Positions 33,701 to 44,210 of a stretch of 64,000 bases of DNA are shown here, in pieces; positions within the stretch are counted from its first letter, which is position 1, and each line of letters begins with the position of its first letter. Source of the stretch: Girardinichthys multiradiatus (lineage: Eukaryota > Chordata > Actinopteri > Cyprinodontiformes > Goodeidae); assembly GCF_021462225.1 (NCBI RefSeq), contig NC_061816.1, positions 5,327,854 to 5,391,853 on the forward strand, read 5' to 3'. A program made the translations under genes and the position numbers. Under the pieces are notes generated by a model. It was not told where the DNA came from. It ran no database searches and was given only the letters and a program-made list of their open reading frames with translations.

Positions 33701-36700
33701 TCTTTAGATCCAAGGCTACCATATGTGAACCATTGGCTTATTTTACATATCACAAGGTTTTTCTGGAAGATAACTTCTGCTTTAAGTGTTTGATGAAACC
33801 AAAATATAATAATATTCATTATGATATTCATTTTGACATTTCAGTGGAAATCTGGACTGCTCATCGGGTCAAGAAAGAACGTCTGAGTCTTTTTAAAGTT
33901 CAAAAGTGGCGAGTTTCAGTGAGGGCAATTCAAACTCAGCGATTTAATAATAAAAAAGATTTGTGGATTTCATCATAAATGTTTCACAACGTCATAAAAA
34001 GCCCAGAGAAATCTCCGTATTCAAGGGAGAACGACATAAGGAAACTGATATGATAGTCTAGTGGAAATGTGTGGTTTAAAGATGGACCGAGGGGGAAAAG
34101 GAAAGTGTCCTGAGATCAGGCCAAGAAGAATCTGAGGTTTGGAAATGAATGAAGCTTTGACAACTGGAGTGAAGGGGAAAAGAAAGGCTCAGGCTGTTAT
34201 TAGCTCCCAGTTTAAAGGATCAGTGATGGTGTGATGGTTTTACAGAGACTTTCAGTGGGAAAGTTCCTGAACTTTCTAACTTCTGGCAGAGAGCTGTGAC
34301 TCCAACTATTGTTGGATCAAGTTTGCAAACAGCCTCAGCAACCTGAGCACTGTTTATTTTAACATTCAAGACTATGTTTCTGTCTTTATGGAAATCATAG
34401 TGAAAATATGATATTACTAATTATTTTCAACTTAATTTAGGTTTCTGGATCCTACCTTTAGTGGTTTATAACTCATGGTGAGGTCTTGACCCCAACTTTG
34501 GGATCCATTGGGATAAATCATTGCGTTCCCTACTGTTAGATCCCAGTATCTGTGGCTCTGATGCTAGTTGGCACTTAAATAACATTTGTGCGGATGTAAT
34601 CTACCATCTAGTTTGCTCCCTTGTAAAATATGTTAGATGACTGTCTCTGTTTTTTGAACAACTAACAGTGAAAGAGAAATTCTGCATGCTGACCTCTTAT
34701 TGTCTGAATGTCTGGTGTGCAACACTGAAGAAACTATGAAATCTCAGCTCAAAATTGTGCAGATGTGACAGAAACTACCACAGAAAAAATAGCGATACAT
34801 TATACCTAAAAACCAAGGAGATGTCAAGCATCTTTCGAGGGAGATACAGCTGGAATATTACAGCTCTTCTCCATATTAAAGCCGTGAGAAACCCATTATA
34901 TGTTCTGATGACAAAAAAGATGCATTTGTCATTATTGAGTCACTGCTTTTGAAGAAAATTATGAGAAGGAAAGTAAAAAAAGAAGTTTCCTTAATGACCA
35001 AAGACCCATACTTAAAGAGGACGTATTAGCTCATATTACTTCTGCATTGTTCAGTTGTGACACCAGATTTAGCAACTGACAGTTGGGATTTTGCCACATG
35101 TAGCAACACTGGAAAGCTTCTAAGTTGACCTCATTTGAAAACAACAAACAAAAAGCATTTCTTGTTTCTCAGGGAACCGTGACTCACCGTCTCATTGCTC
35201 CTGATGGGGTTCAGGAAGGAGGCGTTGTCTCCGGTGCCGATTTCAGACAAGATGAAAGGCAGATGGCTGTTGTTGCGATTCAGCTGAGCGTCCATGAAAA
35301 ACTCAAAGTTGAACAAGTGTGCTATAATGTGTACAGCTGCAAAAAAACAAAACAAAGACAACGTTCATAAATATTTTGTAAGGTAATACATTCTTACCTT
35401 CAGCAAAGAGCTGGTTGGATAAAGTTCAAATATCAGCTGTTTTCATCCAAAAAACATCTTTTTAAAGTCACAATTAAACTAGATGTGGATGCTTCTTTGA
35501 CAAAGTTTGCCTAGTTTGTGAAAGTACCTGCAAAAGTCATTTACTTATTTTAGTGGAGTACCTCATGGTTGTATATGCGACCCTTTCATATTTTATTTTT
35601 TCCCAGACTAAAAAAAAGTTAACATAAAAAATGTATCTTTATCGCTAAAAGCACTGACACGGGCCTTTGTTTTCCCTTCAGTCTTGGAGAAGTATGCTCT
35701 TACAACTGTACCTGTGTGGAAGGCAATCATGTAAGCCACCAGTTTGTGAAAAGTGAGGTTTCGGTCGAGCTGACGAGCTGCAGTCCGGCTGCAACACTGA
35801 GGACAAGATAAAAGAAAAACACAACCGTGGATGAACACATGCGATCCGACCCACCGGAACCCCAAAACCTGAGTGTATTTATGAGTTCACACCTGGATGG
35901 TGCCTCGAATTATGGACAACAGGTTTCTGCAGACTGGCAGCAGGATCAGCATGCAGTTAAAGTTGAGGCAGGCAGCAGGAGCTCTGGCCCATGACAAAGC
36001 TTGCTGTAGGTGAAAGAAATAGAGTAAATGCATCATTTAATGTGAAAAGTGTTTCACTTCTGCTCAGGTGAAACCATATGTGCTGCTGGCCATGAATCAG
36101 TGAAGCCAACAGTGAACACAGCTTAAACCTCCACTGCAGACCCACTTCCCCCTAGTTTCTGACAGTTTGCTTTGAGATGGGAACTCAACAGCTTCAAACT
36201 TGTTCATCAGCTCTGGTGTGACTAAAGATAGAGGCAGTCAGATGTTTGCATCCAGTCATCATGGGCATGAACATGTTATGATTTGTGGGTGTTTTTGGGT
36301 TTTGTTGGTCTGTTTCACAGTTAAGGTTTTGAATCATGTTTCTGTTTATTTTTCTGTTCATGTTTTAGTCTTGTTCATGTTTTGTCAAGTTTGGTTTTTG
36401 GATCTGGTTATGCTTTCGTTACAAGTTTTTCTAGTTCTGTTTCTATTAGTTTGTATTCTTGAATTCCTGTTTTGCTCCAGTCACGTTTGTTCTCTCCTGT
36501 CAATTAAGTTTATTCGGTTCAACTGCACCTAGTTAATCTGTCTTGCTTCACCTGGTTCACCCTCCATAAATACACACCTGTTCAGTCACACATCGCGGAA
36601 ACATTTTTCATGCTCAAGTCCTGCTGTTCCTGTCAAGCCTGTCTTGCCAGCCTGCCCATGTCAGTTTTGCCTGTCCATTTATTGTTTTGGTATCTGCCTC

Positions 36701-38526
36701 CTAGTGAGTGAGTTTTTTGTTATTAAATCTTTTGCACTTACCGTCATGCTGCCTACTAGTCTGCATTCCGGGGTCCTCTATCTCGCGAGCCCTAACAGAA
36801 CAAGTTGGGCCCCTGCTTCTAAACTGACACCTTCAAACCGGACGGAAAATCAACTACTCACCTGGACATTGTTCTGTCATAGATAAGGTTTGGACAAATC
36901 GGTTCTGGAGAAATATTTAACGGTCAGTCTACACACAAACTTAGCAGTTTGGTCACAATGACAAGAAGTTTGTTTGGAGGAATCGAGGTGAGGCTTTTAA
37001 ACCTAAACTCACTGTGCCAACTGTCAAGCATGGGGGAGGCAGCATCATGCTGTGGGCCAGTGGAACTGGTGCATTCCACAAGTGAATGATAATGAAGAAG
37101 GAGGAACTTTGCCAAAATTCGTCACCTCAGAGCAACAGCCAGGTGGTAGAAAGTTGGAGAGCACTAGGTGTTCCACCTGGAGGTTGATCTAAAAGATGCA
37201 TCCAGGCTTTGAATGGATAAAGGAGGCTAACATGAAGGTCTTAGAATGGCCTCTGCTTCAATGCTACTGAAAATATATGAACGATGTTAAAGAAATTCAC
37301 TCTGCTACCAGATATTCAGTCACAAGCTTGTTTATGGTTGCAAAAAATGTGTGGTTGAAGTTCAGATACTAAACCAAATATTAATAGAGCTGTGTGTATA
37401 CATATTTGAGCCTGTTTAGCCTCGCGGTGATTAGAAAACAATCCAATAAAGTGAAACTTGTCCAATTCTTGTTTCTAAATTTTATTGCAGCTGTATGTTT
37501 TCCATTCTGGGAAAAATTTATTTCATTCTAAATGCTAATTTTCCATATTGCAGCAAAAAGCCAAAATCCTACTTTTGGTTGTCATATTTTATTTAAATTT
37601 GTTTGATTCAACGTTTCACCCCTGAGCTCCAACCCTGCAGCCTTTTCCCCAGATGAAAAGTTTGATAAAAGAGGAAGAAGACGTGGGTGGGCTTACAGGT
37701 TAATAATGAGGTTGAGAACTTTAGGCAGCTGCTGTGTTTTAAGGAAATGAAAATGACTGGCTGCTGCTTTTTGACACATTAAAACTCAAAAGAAGAGATT
37801 AGTTGTTCTGTTTGTTAAAGCTTTCAAACTCACCTGTTAGAGCTGTTTGTAATGACTGTTTTGGGTCAGAAAGTGGACTTACCCCGAGCAGCACCCTGGT
37901 GTAGAACCACCGGTCCACCAGGAAGGCCATGTAGAAATGGACAAACAAGAAGGCGTTGATTCCCAGCCATACCAGCTGAAAAATGCACCCAGAGTTCAGT
38001 TCAAAACATAAAAATGGAAAGAAAATGATCAACAATACAGCAAAATAAGGCATATAAAGTACAGAATTTCAAAGGGAAATTTATTATTTAAAAGGCAAAA
38101 AATGCTTTGTAAATTCCGAGGTCTTGGAAGAGTTTTCTGTGATTTAAACCTGAAGAACTTTGCATTTTAGTTTTGCATTCATCAGGGGTGGACATTGTTC
38201 TGTCATGATGTGGTTTGGCTTAAAAAAGTCATTTTTGACCCACCATAAAATGCCTAATTATTTTCTTTCTGATGCTTAAAAGGACCAATATGTTGCAATT
38301 ATTCACAAAAACAAATTAGAAAATAGATAGAACAAAACAACATTTTCAATTTCAAACAATTTGCAGCAGAAAATCAAAAGTAATAACTAAAATTAAATCT
38401 AAAATATTTCTAGATGAAGACAGAGGATCTCCATACCAGTAAGAAGAATCCTGAAGTTAAAGGGGTATTAATTGTACTCACAATAACAAAGATGGAGAGT
38501 CCCTCGTTGGCAACAAAGTTCCCCAT
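27745..38526 (-). CDS. cybb: CYBB (gp91phox / NOX2), NADPH oxidase catalytic subunit
   Basis: CYBB is the flavocytochrome b558 subunit that passes electrons from NADPH through FAD and two hemes to oxygen in phagocytes. Thirteen exons in transcript order: 38482-38526, 37883-37975, 35893-36003, 35712-35796, 35188-35336, 33043-33224, 31581-31713, 31393-31485, 30440-30693, 29219-29381, 28422-28568, 28154-28278, 27745-27862. All phases fit and encode 565 residues (human 570). It starts [13 protein letters not shown] and ends KFIFNKENF. Heme ligands are H100, H114, H206 and H219, with the family's 13-residue spacings. FAD contact HPFTLTS is at 336-342, NADPH loop GAGIGVT at 406-412 and FLCGP at 533-537. 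Extracellular N-x-S sites include DNAS and KNES. Six membrane segments are expected as in the family; several hydrophobic stretches are clear. It is convergent with DYNLT3, as in human. Splice sites were assigned by eye; no breaks seen. Confidence 0.95.
28569..29218 (-). other. CYBB intron 10
   Basis: 650-bp AT-rich intron with canonical ends and nothing recognisable. The last intron (27863-28153) contains a short CATCCATCCAT run near 27951. Confidence 0.65.
29382..30439 (-). other. CYBB intron 9
   Basis: About 1.06 kb, AT-rich, T-runs near 29735-29755, no recognisable repeat or gene. Confidence 0.65.
31040..31180 (+). mobile_element. Tc1-like transposase fragment in CYBB intron
   Basis: Plus-strand frame reads [17 protein letters not shown], the Tc1 block preceding the second catalytic aspartate. 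It lies antisense to CYBB in the 699-bp intron 30694-31392. The fragment is short and frameshifted on both sides. Confidence 0.7.
31714..33042 (-). other. CYBB intron 6
   Basis: 1.33-kb intron. The part from about 32160 to 32900 is less AT-rich and carries a 100-codon minus-strand ORF (32309-32611) starting [19 protein letters not shown], without similarity I can name. It may be part of an old repeat. Confidence 0.5.
33225..35187 (-). other. CYBB intron 5
   Basis: 1.96-kb intron with no recognisable element. The 97-codon plus-strand ORF at 33685-33978 has no family resemblance. The neighbouring intron 4 (35337-35711) is also featureless. Confidence 0.6.
36274..36797 (+). mobile_element. Solo LTR with 5-bp target duplication in CYBB intron 2
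   Basis: A 524-bp segment starts TGTTA and ends TAACA (5-bp terminal inverted repeat, TG...CA) and is flanked on both sides by the identical pentamer GAACA (36269-36273 and 36798-36802), the target-site duplication expected of an LTR retrotransposon. Inside are a TATA-like CCATAAATAC near 36565 and an ATTAAA near 36722 followed by the GGGGTCCTC-type ending common in fish Gypsy-like LTRs. No internal region is present, so it is a solo LTR left by recombination. It is antisense to CYBB. Superfamily is inferred. Confidence 0.75.
36940..37085 (+). mobile_element. Tc1-like transposase fragment in CYBB intron 2
   Basis: An open plus-strand frame reads [17 protein letters not shown] then [20 protein letters not shown], typical Tc1 transposase from the region between the first and second catalytic aspartates. 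It is about 48 codons without a stop, then decays. No terminal repeats found. Confidence 0.75.
37976..38481 (-). other. CYBB intron 1
   Basis: 506-bp AT-rich intron with GTGAGT donor and TTTTTCAG acceptor; nothing else recognised. Confidence 0.65.
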
Positions 38527-38631
38527 GATGAGAGGAGCCTCTGAAAGAAGAGAGTTGATGTGAAAGTGTGATGGAGGAGAATGAGGAACTCTGAGGGCCC
38601 TCCACTCGTTTTGTACTGTCAGTTCAGAGAC

Positions 38632-38641
38632 AAAGAGGAAG
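38632..38641 (+). promoter_or_regulatory. PU.1-type ETS site upstream of CYBB
   Basis: AAAGAGGAAG, the standard PU.1 (SPI1) core, lies about 106 nt upstream of the CYBB ATG. A second GAGGAA is near 38583 and an IRF half-site-like GAAAGTG near 38562. Mammalian CYBB is controlled by PU.1 with IRF factors in myeloid cells. Conservation of function here is inference from motif and position. Confidence 0.5.
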
Positions 38642-39165
38642 CAGCTGTTTCCTTTTAGAGTCTAAGCTGATAGATCAAATTTACATAATTCAGAAAGTCA
38701 GTCTTTTTAAAACCTCTCGACTAAATATAAGCTGCCAAAGAACATTAAAAAAGAACCTTACACATAAAGGAACATGTTGCACGTGTTTTCAGACCAAGGC
38801 TCAAGCTTAACAAGATGTAGACTGCATTTCACTGCAGTCAATGAATTATTTAAAGAAAAAACAGACCTATTTTTCTTGGATTAAGAGCTGTGTGGATCAA
38901 GCTGCAAAATAATAAAGTTTTTAGTGGCTAAAGATATTATAGGTGATGTTTTTGGGCACTTGGGAGTAGCAGAAACAAGCTGTAAACAGAAAATGAGCTA
39001 ATTATCACCTTTTAAGTGAATTTTTCTTAGCACGCGTTAATGCACTAAAAATGTAAAGTTAAATGTTCTCGACAGGAAAACTGCCCCAGCTGCTAGAACC
39101 AATAGAGGGGTGACTTTGACCCCATGTTAGAGCAGCCCTGAAGAAGGCTTGTAAAGAGGCTACAT
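38642..39165. other. Sequence upstream of the CYBB promoter
   Basis: AT-rich, no gene or defined repeat seen. Confidence 0.5.
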
Positions 39166-39169
39166 TTTG

Positions 39170-39560
39170 TTTCTTCATCATTTCGGTAAAAGACCTTCAG
39201 ACGGTCAAGCATGGTGGTGGTGGTAGTGTGATGGTCTGGGGACCGCTTTAGCCTGGGTGACCTGCTGTATCGGGTGGAACCATGTATTCTGCTCTCTGTG
39301 ACTTTAAGCTTAAGTGCATGTGGGTTTTGCGAGTGGTCTAGTTAAAGTCCAGACTTAAAGTCGATTGAGATGCTGTGGCAGGCTGGTGGCTGAATTAAAA
39401 CAATTCTGCATAGAAGAGTGGGTCAAAATTCCTCCACAGAGATGTGAAAGACTAATTGTCGGATGAACTACTTCACTCAACAAATTAGGTCATCACTTAA
39501 AACTTCAGTGTTTTCACTCGGCTTATCTTTGTCTCATATTAAAACCTGGTGGTGATTTCA
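39170..39560 (+). mobile_element. Decayed Tc1-like element
   Basis: The plus strand contains GTCAAGCATGGTGGTGGTGG (VKHGGGGSVMVWG in translation) followed by stops, and about 100 nt later a degenerate AGTCCAGACTTAAAGTCGAT that corresponds to the SPDLNPIE catalytic motif. Limits approximate; not functional. Confidence 0.65.
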
Positions 39561-41104
39561 AACATTTAAGCATGACAAAATAACAGAAACCAGAAGAAAT
39601 CTTTGTTATTTGTTCATAGCAGAACATGGTAACCGTAGCAACGGTCAAACTATATGTGACAGCCAGAAGCAGCACTTCAAGCTGTTTCCATGGAGGTAAT
39701 GATACCTTTTTGGGTATAAATGGTCACAACACTGTTATTTCATGTCACAAATAACCTAGAAATGAAGCGGTGCTGAAGAGATGAGGCACCAGTAAGTAGG
39801 AGCCACAGTGGGTTCAATACAGGTGAGTGAAAAACACTCGGGGTCAAATTAGTCCAGAACCTCAACAGGGAAGAAGGATGCAAGGCCAAACTATTCAAAT
39901 GCAAACTCAAATAAATGTTAGAAAATAAGTTGCTCAGAATGTAAACCAGGCAGAAAAGTGTTTGTTTCATTAAGAATCAGAGAGTTTTATAGCAGCAAAC
40001 TTTACATTTACCCGGTGAGTTAACTTTAATTGCTGAAACCTGAACCAAACATACAGATAATAAACACAAAAGCTAGAATTTCTGACACTTACAGAAATAA
40101 AGTGGATCTGGTGCGTCACGCCACCCAAAGCTGTTTGCTCCTGGAGGCCAGGTGGCAGTTTAGGAGGAACTGGAGACCCAATGTCAACACTGTGAGATTT
40201 AAGAAAGGAAGTGGCATATTTCTAAACCTGACGTAAAGCAGAAGACCGAGTGCTTCGAGCTTCCTGTTTCAGTGTGGCTGCAGAGAGGGAAACACCTGAA
40301 CACAAACCTAATCCTGACCCAGAAAAAACACCAAGAAGATGGATGATTGTTCGTCTGAACGCTGTTGGTTGTGTATAAATCACAAGCCTTTAAAATCAGC
40401 TGAGAGGAGCTTTCAGAGCCTCTGGTAATGACTGAGTCCTGCAGGTCCATCATGATAAATGTTGGAGTTCAGGAGGAGCAAAAATAGCTGGTTAGGGTGT
40501 TTTTGAAATGAATGAAGAAATGTTTTATTCAGGAATCTCCAATAGAGGGTGTCGAGAGCTTTACAGAGTTTCCAAAGTCACTGATTAAACCATTTGTACA
40601 ATCTCCAAGGTCTGAAGGTCAGATGTCCTCAGGGTGGATTTAAAGAATGCCAGGCAGTTCTTCAGATGGTCTTTTAAGATGGATTCTGTGTTGTAAAGAA
40701 CAAGTCTGAGGATGAAAAATCTTTTGAGATCGTTGAGTGAAGTTCTGCATTCTCTGATATCTCTTCCATGGGTCTTCAACTTAATCATGATTTATTGATG
40801 GTGCCCTTATTGTTTATTTTCTATGGTTCCTGAAGAACCTTCAATAACGTTCATTAAGGTGGTCCACTGTCTTTTGTCTTTTCAAAGGTTCCTAGAGGGT
40901 TCCTGCAGGGTTTGATTCCTTCAGAACGATCTGTTGCTCTACAATGAAGTGATGATTTAAAGGACTCAAGGTTCTTCCAGCAGAGGGGGCTGAAGGTTAA
41001 AGATTTTAAATGGTCTCTGATTCTTTAATAGATCTACAGTTAAAGCTTTGTGTGATAGCTTGAAGGGTTCCAGGCATCATTTGAGGAAAGAAAATACTTT
41101 TTTA
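39561..41104. other. Gene-free stretch upstream of CYBB
   Basis: No exon or repeat I can support. Short ORFs at 39740-39970, 40199-40453 and 40585-40788 have no family resemblance. Confidence 0.5.
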
Positions 41105-41560
41105 AAGGTAAACATCTTTACTTGGTGATGCTTGCCCACTTTGAATTGCACAAGTTCTTCAAATCCCTCGGACTGGGAGGACATCTCTTGTCCACAATCC
41201 TGTTCTGGCCATTGCACAGATTTTCTGTTGGGTTTAGTTCTGGGCTTTAGCTAGGCCCTTCTGGAACTAATATTTTCACACGGTGAAGTCATTCGTTTGC
41301 TGATTTGGACTCAGTGTGACGCTGTAAAATAAAATCCCTCTTCATCTTCATCTTTCTAGCTGAAACCTGAATGTTGGGTCAAAACTGACTGACATTCTTA
41401 ACCGTTCCAGATTTCACCCACCTAAACCAAAAAACCCAGGTCTATCTGAAGAAACTTAAACCCTGAGCATGATGCTGCCACCTCCATGTTTCACTGTAGG
41501 TATGAGGTCTTTTTGGTAATTTTCATGCCTTCCTGTTTTTGAGCTCTGTCTGTTTTTAGA
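41105..41560 (-). mobile_element. Tc1-like transposon remnant
   Basis: Minus-strand translation near 41530-41455 reads [20 protein letters not shown], the Tc1 block. Plus-strand AGCATGATGCTGCCACCTCC is its complement. Flanking sequence to the left looks like the decayed 3' half of the same element. No terminal repeats identified. Confidence 0.65.
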
Positions 41561-43675
41561 CCATGTCTTGGGATTTTGGATTGGTGTTCTACCTGCGGAG
41601 TCTTTCAGTGTACCGACCTGGATTACCGCCTCTGTCTTCATCACTGACAGCTTTTATTGTCAGCGTCTGTTTCTCTGCCAGAGTAGTGCTCTGCCAGCTG
41701 AAGAGGACTGCAAAACAAATCCTCAGTTTCAGCTTCTCCAGAGTCCCCCTGCCAACCATTCTCTCTCTGACACCTCAGAGGCTGCTTCGTTCCCCCCGCT
41801 CGTCTCTCACCGCTGCTACGAAATGGTGATATGACCAGAGCATCAACCTTGATTTCAGATAAATAAATCTATTCTTTTCAAATGCTTACTTGTGTGTTGT
41901 GGCCGAATTACCATGTCTTCAGTGTTATCTGTTACAATCTCAAGCAAAGGTTCATGTCTGTAGACTAGATTGGGCAAAGATTTCTTGGTTCTGTGTGTCG
42001 CTTTGTCAGTCCATTGCTGTGTTTCTCCATCTCTCTGGTCTGCTTGATTGTTTTTGGCCAAACGTCTTTGAAACACGTTAACATACCAAGGCTGGAGAGA
42101 ATATCAATAATTAAATCCTGTTTGTTTGCATGTTTAGAGGGAGAATAAGCAATAAGAACCAACTGGAAGCAGATGTCAAGGTCCCTGAGTGGGTTTAAGT
42201 ATTCTTGGCAGGGGGAAAGCATCGGAATAAGATATTTTACTTTTTTAAGCATCATCTGAGACATATTCACATGCATCCCAAATATTTTATCGTAAAACCT
42301 TCAGTCATGAACATTCTTGACCATCTCAGAGGGAGACTGTGGAATAAAAGATGTTATCTCAATCTAATCTCATCTGAAAGAGACCCTTTTAGAATTTAAG
42401 AATTAAGAAGAATTTATTTATTTCAGACAATGATTTCAGACAATGACAAACAACAGTAAATAAATAAATCAATTTCAGAAATGCTTATAACAAACAAACA
42501 ACCAAATATCCAAATACCATACGAAGAAGTGTTTGGTAAACATTAAATTAAATTAAATTTCCAGTTCCAAATAAATTAAATTAACTTAAACATTTTCCAA
42601 TAAGTAAACTTGTCAGTATATTTAACCTGAGATCTGACATTGATTATTAATTAATATAAATTGTCTGAAAATTGTCTTTTCAACCATGTTGGTCACATCG
42701 ATCCTTAAGGTCCGTTCTTGTCTGTTCTTCTATGCTTCAGGAGTTACAGCCATGTGTTTAAAAAAATCAGCACATGTTAACATGGGTGTTCATCTTTCAC
42801 CTCTTCTTCTATAGTGATGATTCAGGTGATCTCCATCAAAAGGAAATTTTTTCTATCCTTTTTTATCCACTGCTCTTTACATAAGAGCTTTTAAAGGACA
42901 AGAGAACATTCCAGCTAAAAACACACATCGTTCTTAGAAAGTATTAAAGTCTGGGTAAAAAAAAGGCAATGATGGTCATCCTTTTTATAAGTTTTATCTG
43001 GCTTTAACTCCAGATAACTACTCCAGTGCCCAGGCTTTTACTCTGCACAATTGCTTGTTTGGAAATCCAACTTTCACTCCAGATTATTGACCATCAGATC
43101 ACTGCTGATTGTCTCTGGGATTTAGCAGCCATGATTACATCACGCCCATTGTACTAAAGTCTCCAAACGCAACAACGTGATGTTCGCTGGGAAATTACAA
43201 GAGCTCTCTTTTCATCTGGAAACAACTACAAATGGCCGTCACTCTGACTTCCAGGATTTATTTCTTTGTTTTTTTTTTTGCTGCTGTAAATTCTGCACAA
43301 TTCTCAACATTGTCCCAATAAAGATGATTCATAACTCATAAAGATTATACAGCCGGTCTTTACCCTGCAAATGATAAACATTATGGTGACTTTCCGTCAC
43401 CTAGAAGGAAATGATTATGAGTGTCGGCTACAGGAGAGCAAAGGAGGGTCAGGAAGTCTCTTTTTTCCTCACAGTGAGGAAAAAAAAAGAAAATAAATTA
43501 TCACAGTTTCATCATTTGTCCCTTTAATGAATATTCGACATGTTTTCACCTTCCTTATCATCCTGCTCACTGTGCTTGGTGGAACGCTAATCTTGTTATT
43601 ACGATCAACACACATCAAACTTAGATGCCATGTTTTCTTGTCTTTCCCATTTTCAAGAGTGACTAAGAGAAATGG
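41561..43675. other. Unassigned AT-rich region
   Basis: Two overlapping plus-strand ORFs (41563-41834) and minus-strand ORFs (41855-42276) show no resemblance to a family I know. An inverted repeat TTTTTTCCTCA-CAG-TGAGGAAAAAA sits near 43461-43486. No gene can be supported. Confidence 0.4.
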
Positions 43676-44210
43676 GCCTCTATGTCACGCCATATACATG
43701 TAAAAACAAATGTTTTCATACACAATATATGAAGACACAACAGTATTTCCTAACTGTCTGACATTAAATCTAACTAAACTCTTCCTAGTTATGGTGATGT
43801 CACGGCTTTATAAGCTTCTGATAGGTTCACAACATCTGAGTTCAATGGAGGCCCACCTGTGGTTGTATTTTAAGGCAAAAACTCAAACACTCTGGTTCCT
43901 TATGTAACATCACATCAAATCAGCCAAAACATCAGGAAGAGAACATAATCATAACGCTCAGGACATTCTGTGTCCCAGAGATAAACGGGTTCTGGTGGGA
44001 AACACATAAATCAACCCCAGAACCTAAGCTAAATACCTTATGTAGATGCTGGTTGAAGATGGAGAGAGTGTCATTATCCCCAGTGAAACGAGTCCTGGAG
44101 CAACATTGGCTGACAGGCAACTCAGAGAGGAAGAAGCAATCACTCTAAAAGCAACATAAAACGCCAGATTACAGTTTGCAGATGCAGTCAAGGACAAGAG
44201 GTTCATTTTT
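43676..44210 (+). mobile_element. Salmonid/Sleeping Beauty-type Tc1 remnant
   Basis: The leader GATGTCACGGCTTTATAAGC and GGAGGCCCACCTGTGGTTGT is recognisably the 5' region between terminal repeat and transposase ATG in salmonid-type Tc1 elements. Further on, translation gives VSLSPVKRVLEQHWLTGNS and, after a frameshift, NARLQFADAVKDKRF, matching the second helix-turn-helix region of that transposase. The rest of the coding region is missing or too decayed to see. Confidence 0.7.

Noticed and set aside
41563..42276. Overlapping ORFs on both strands as a possible gene
   Set aside because: No splice pattern, motif or family resemblance; adjacent to transposon debris.
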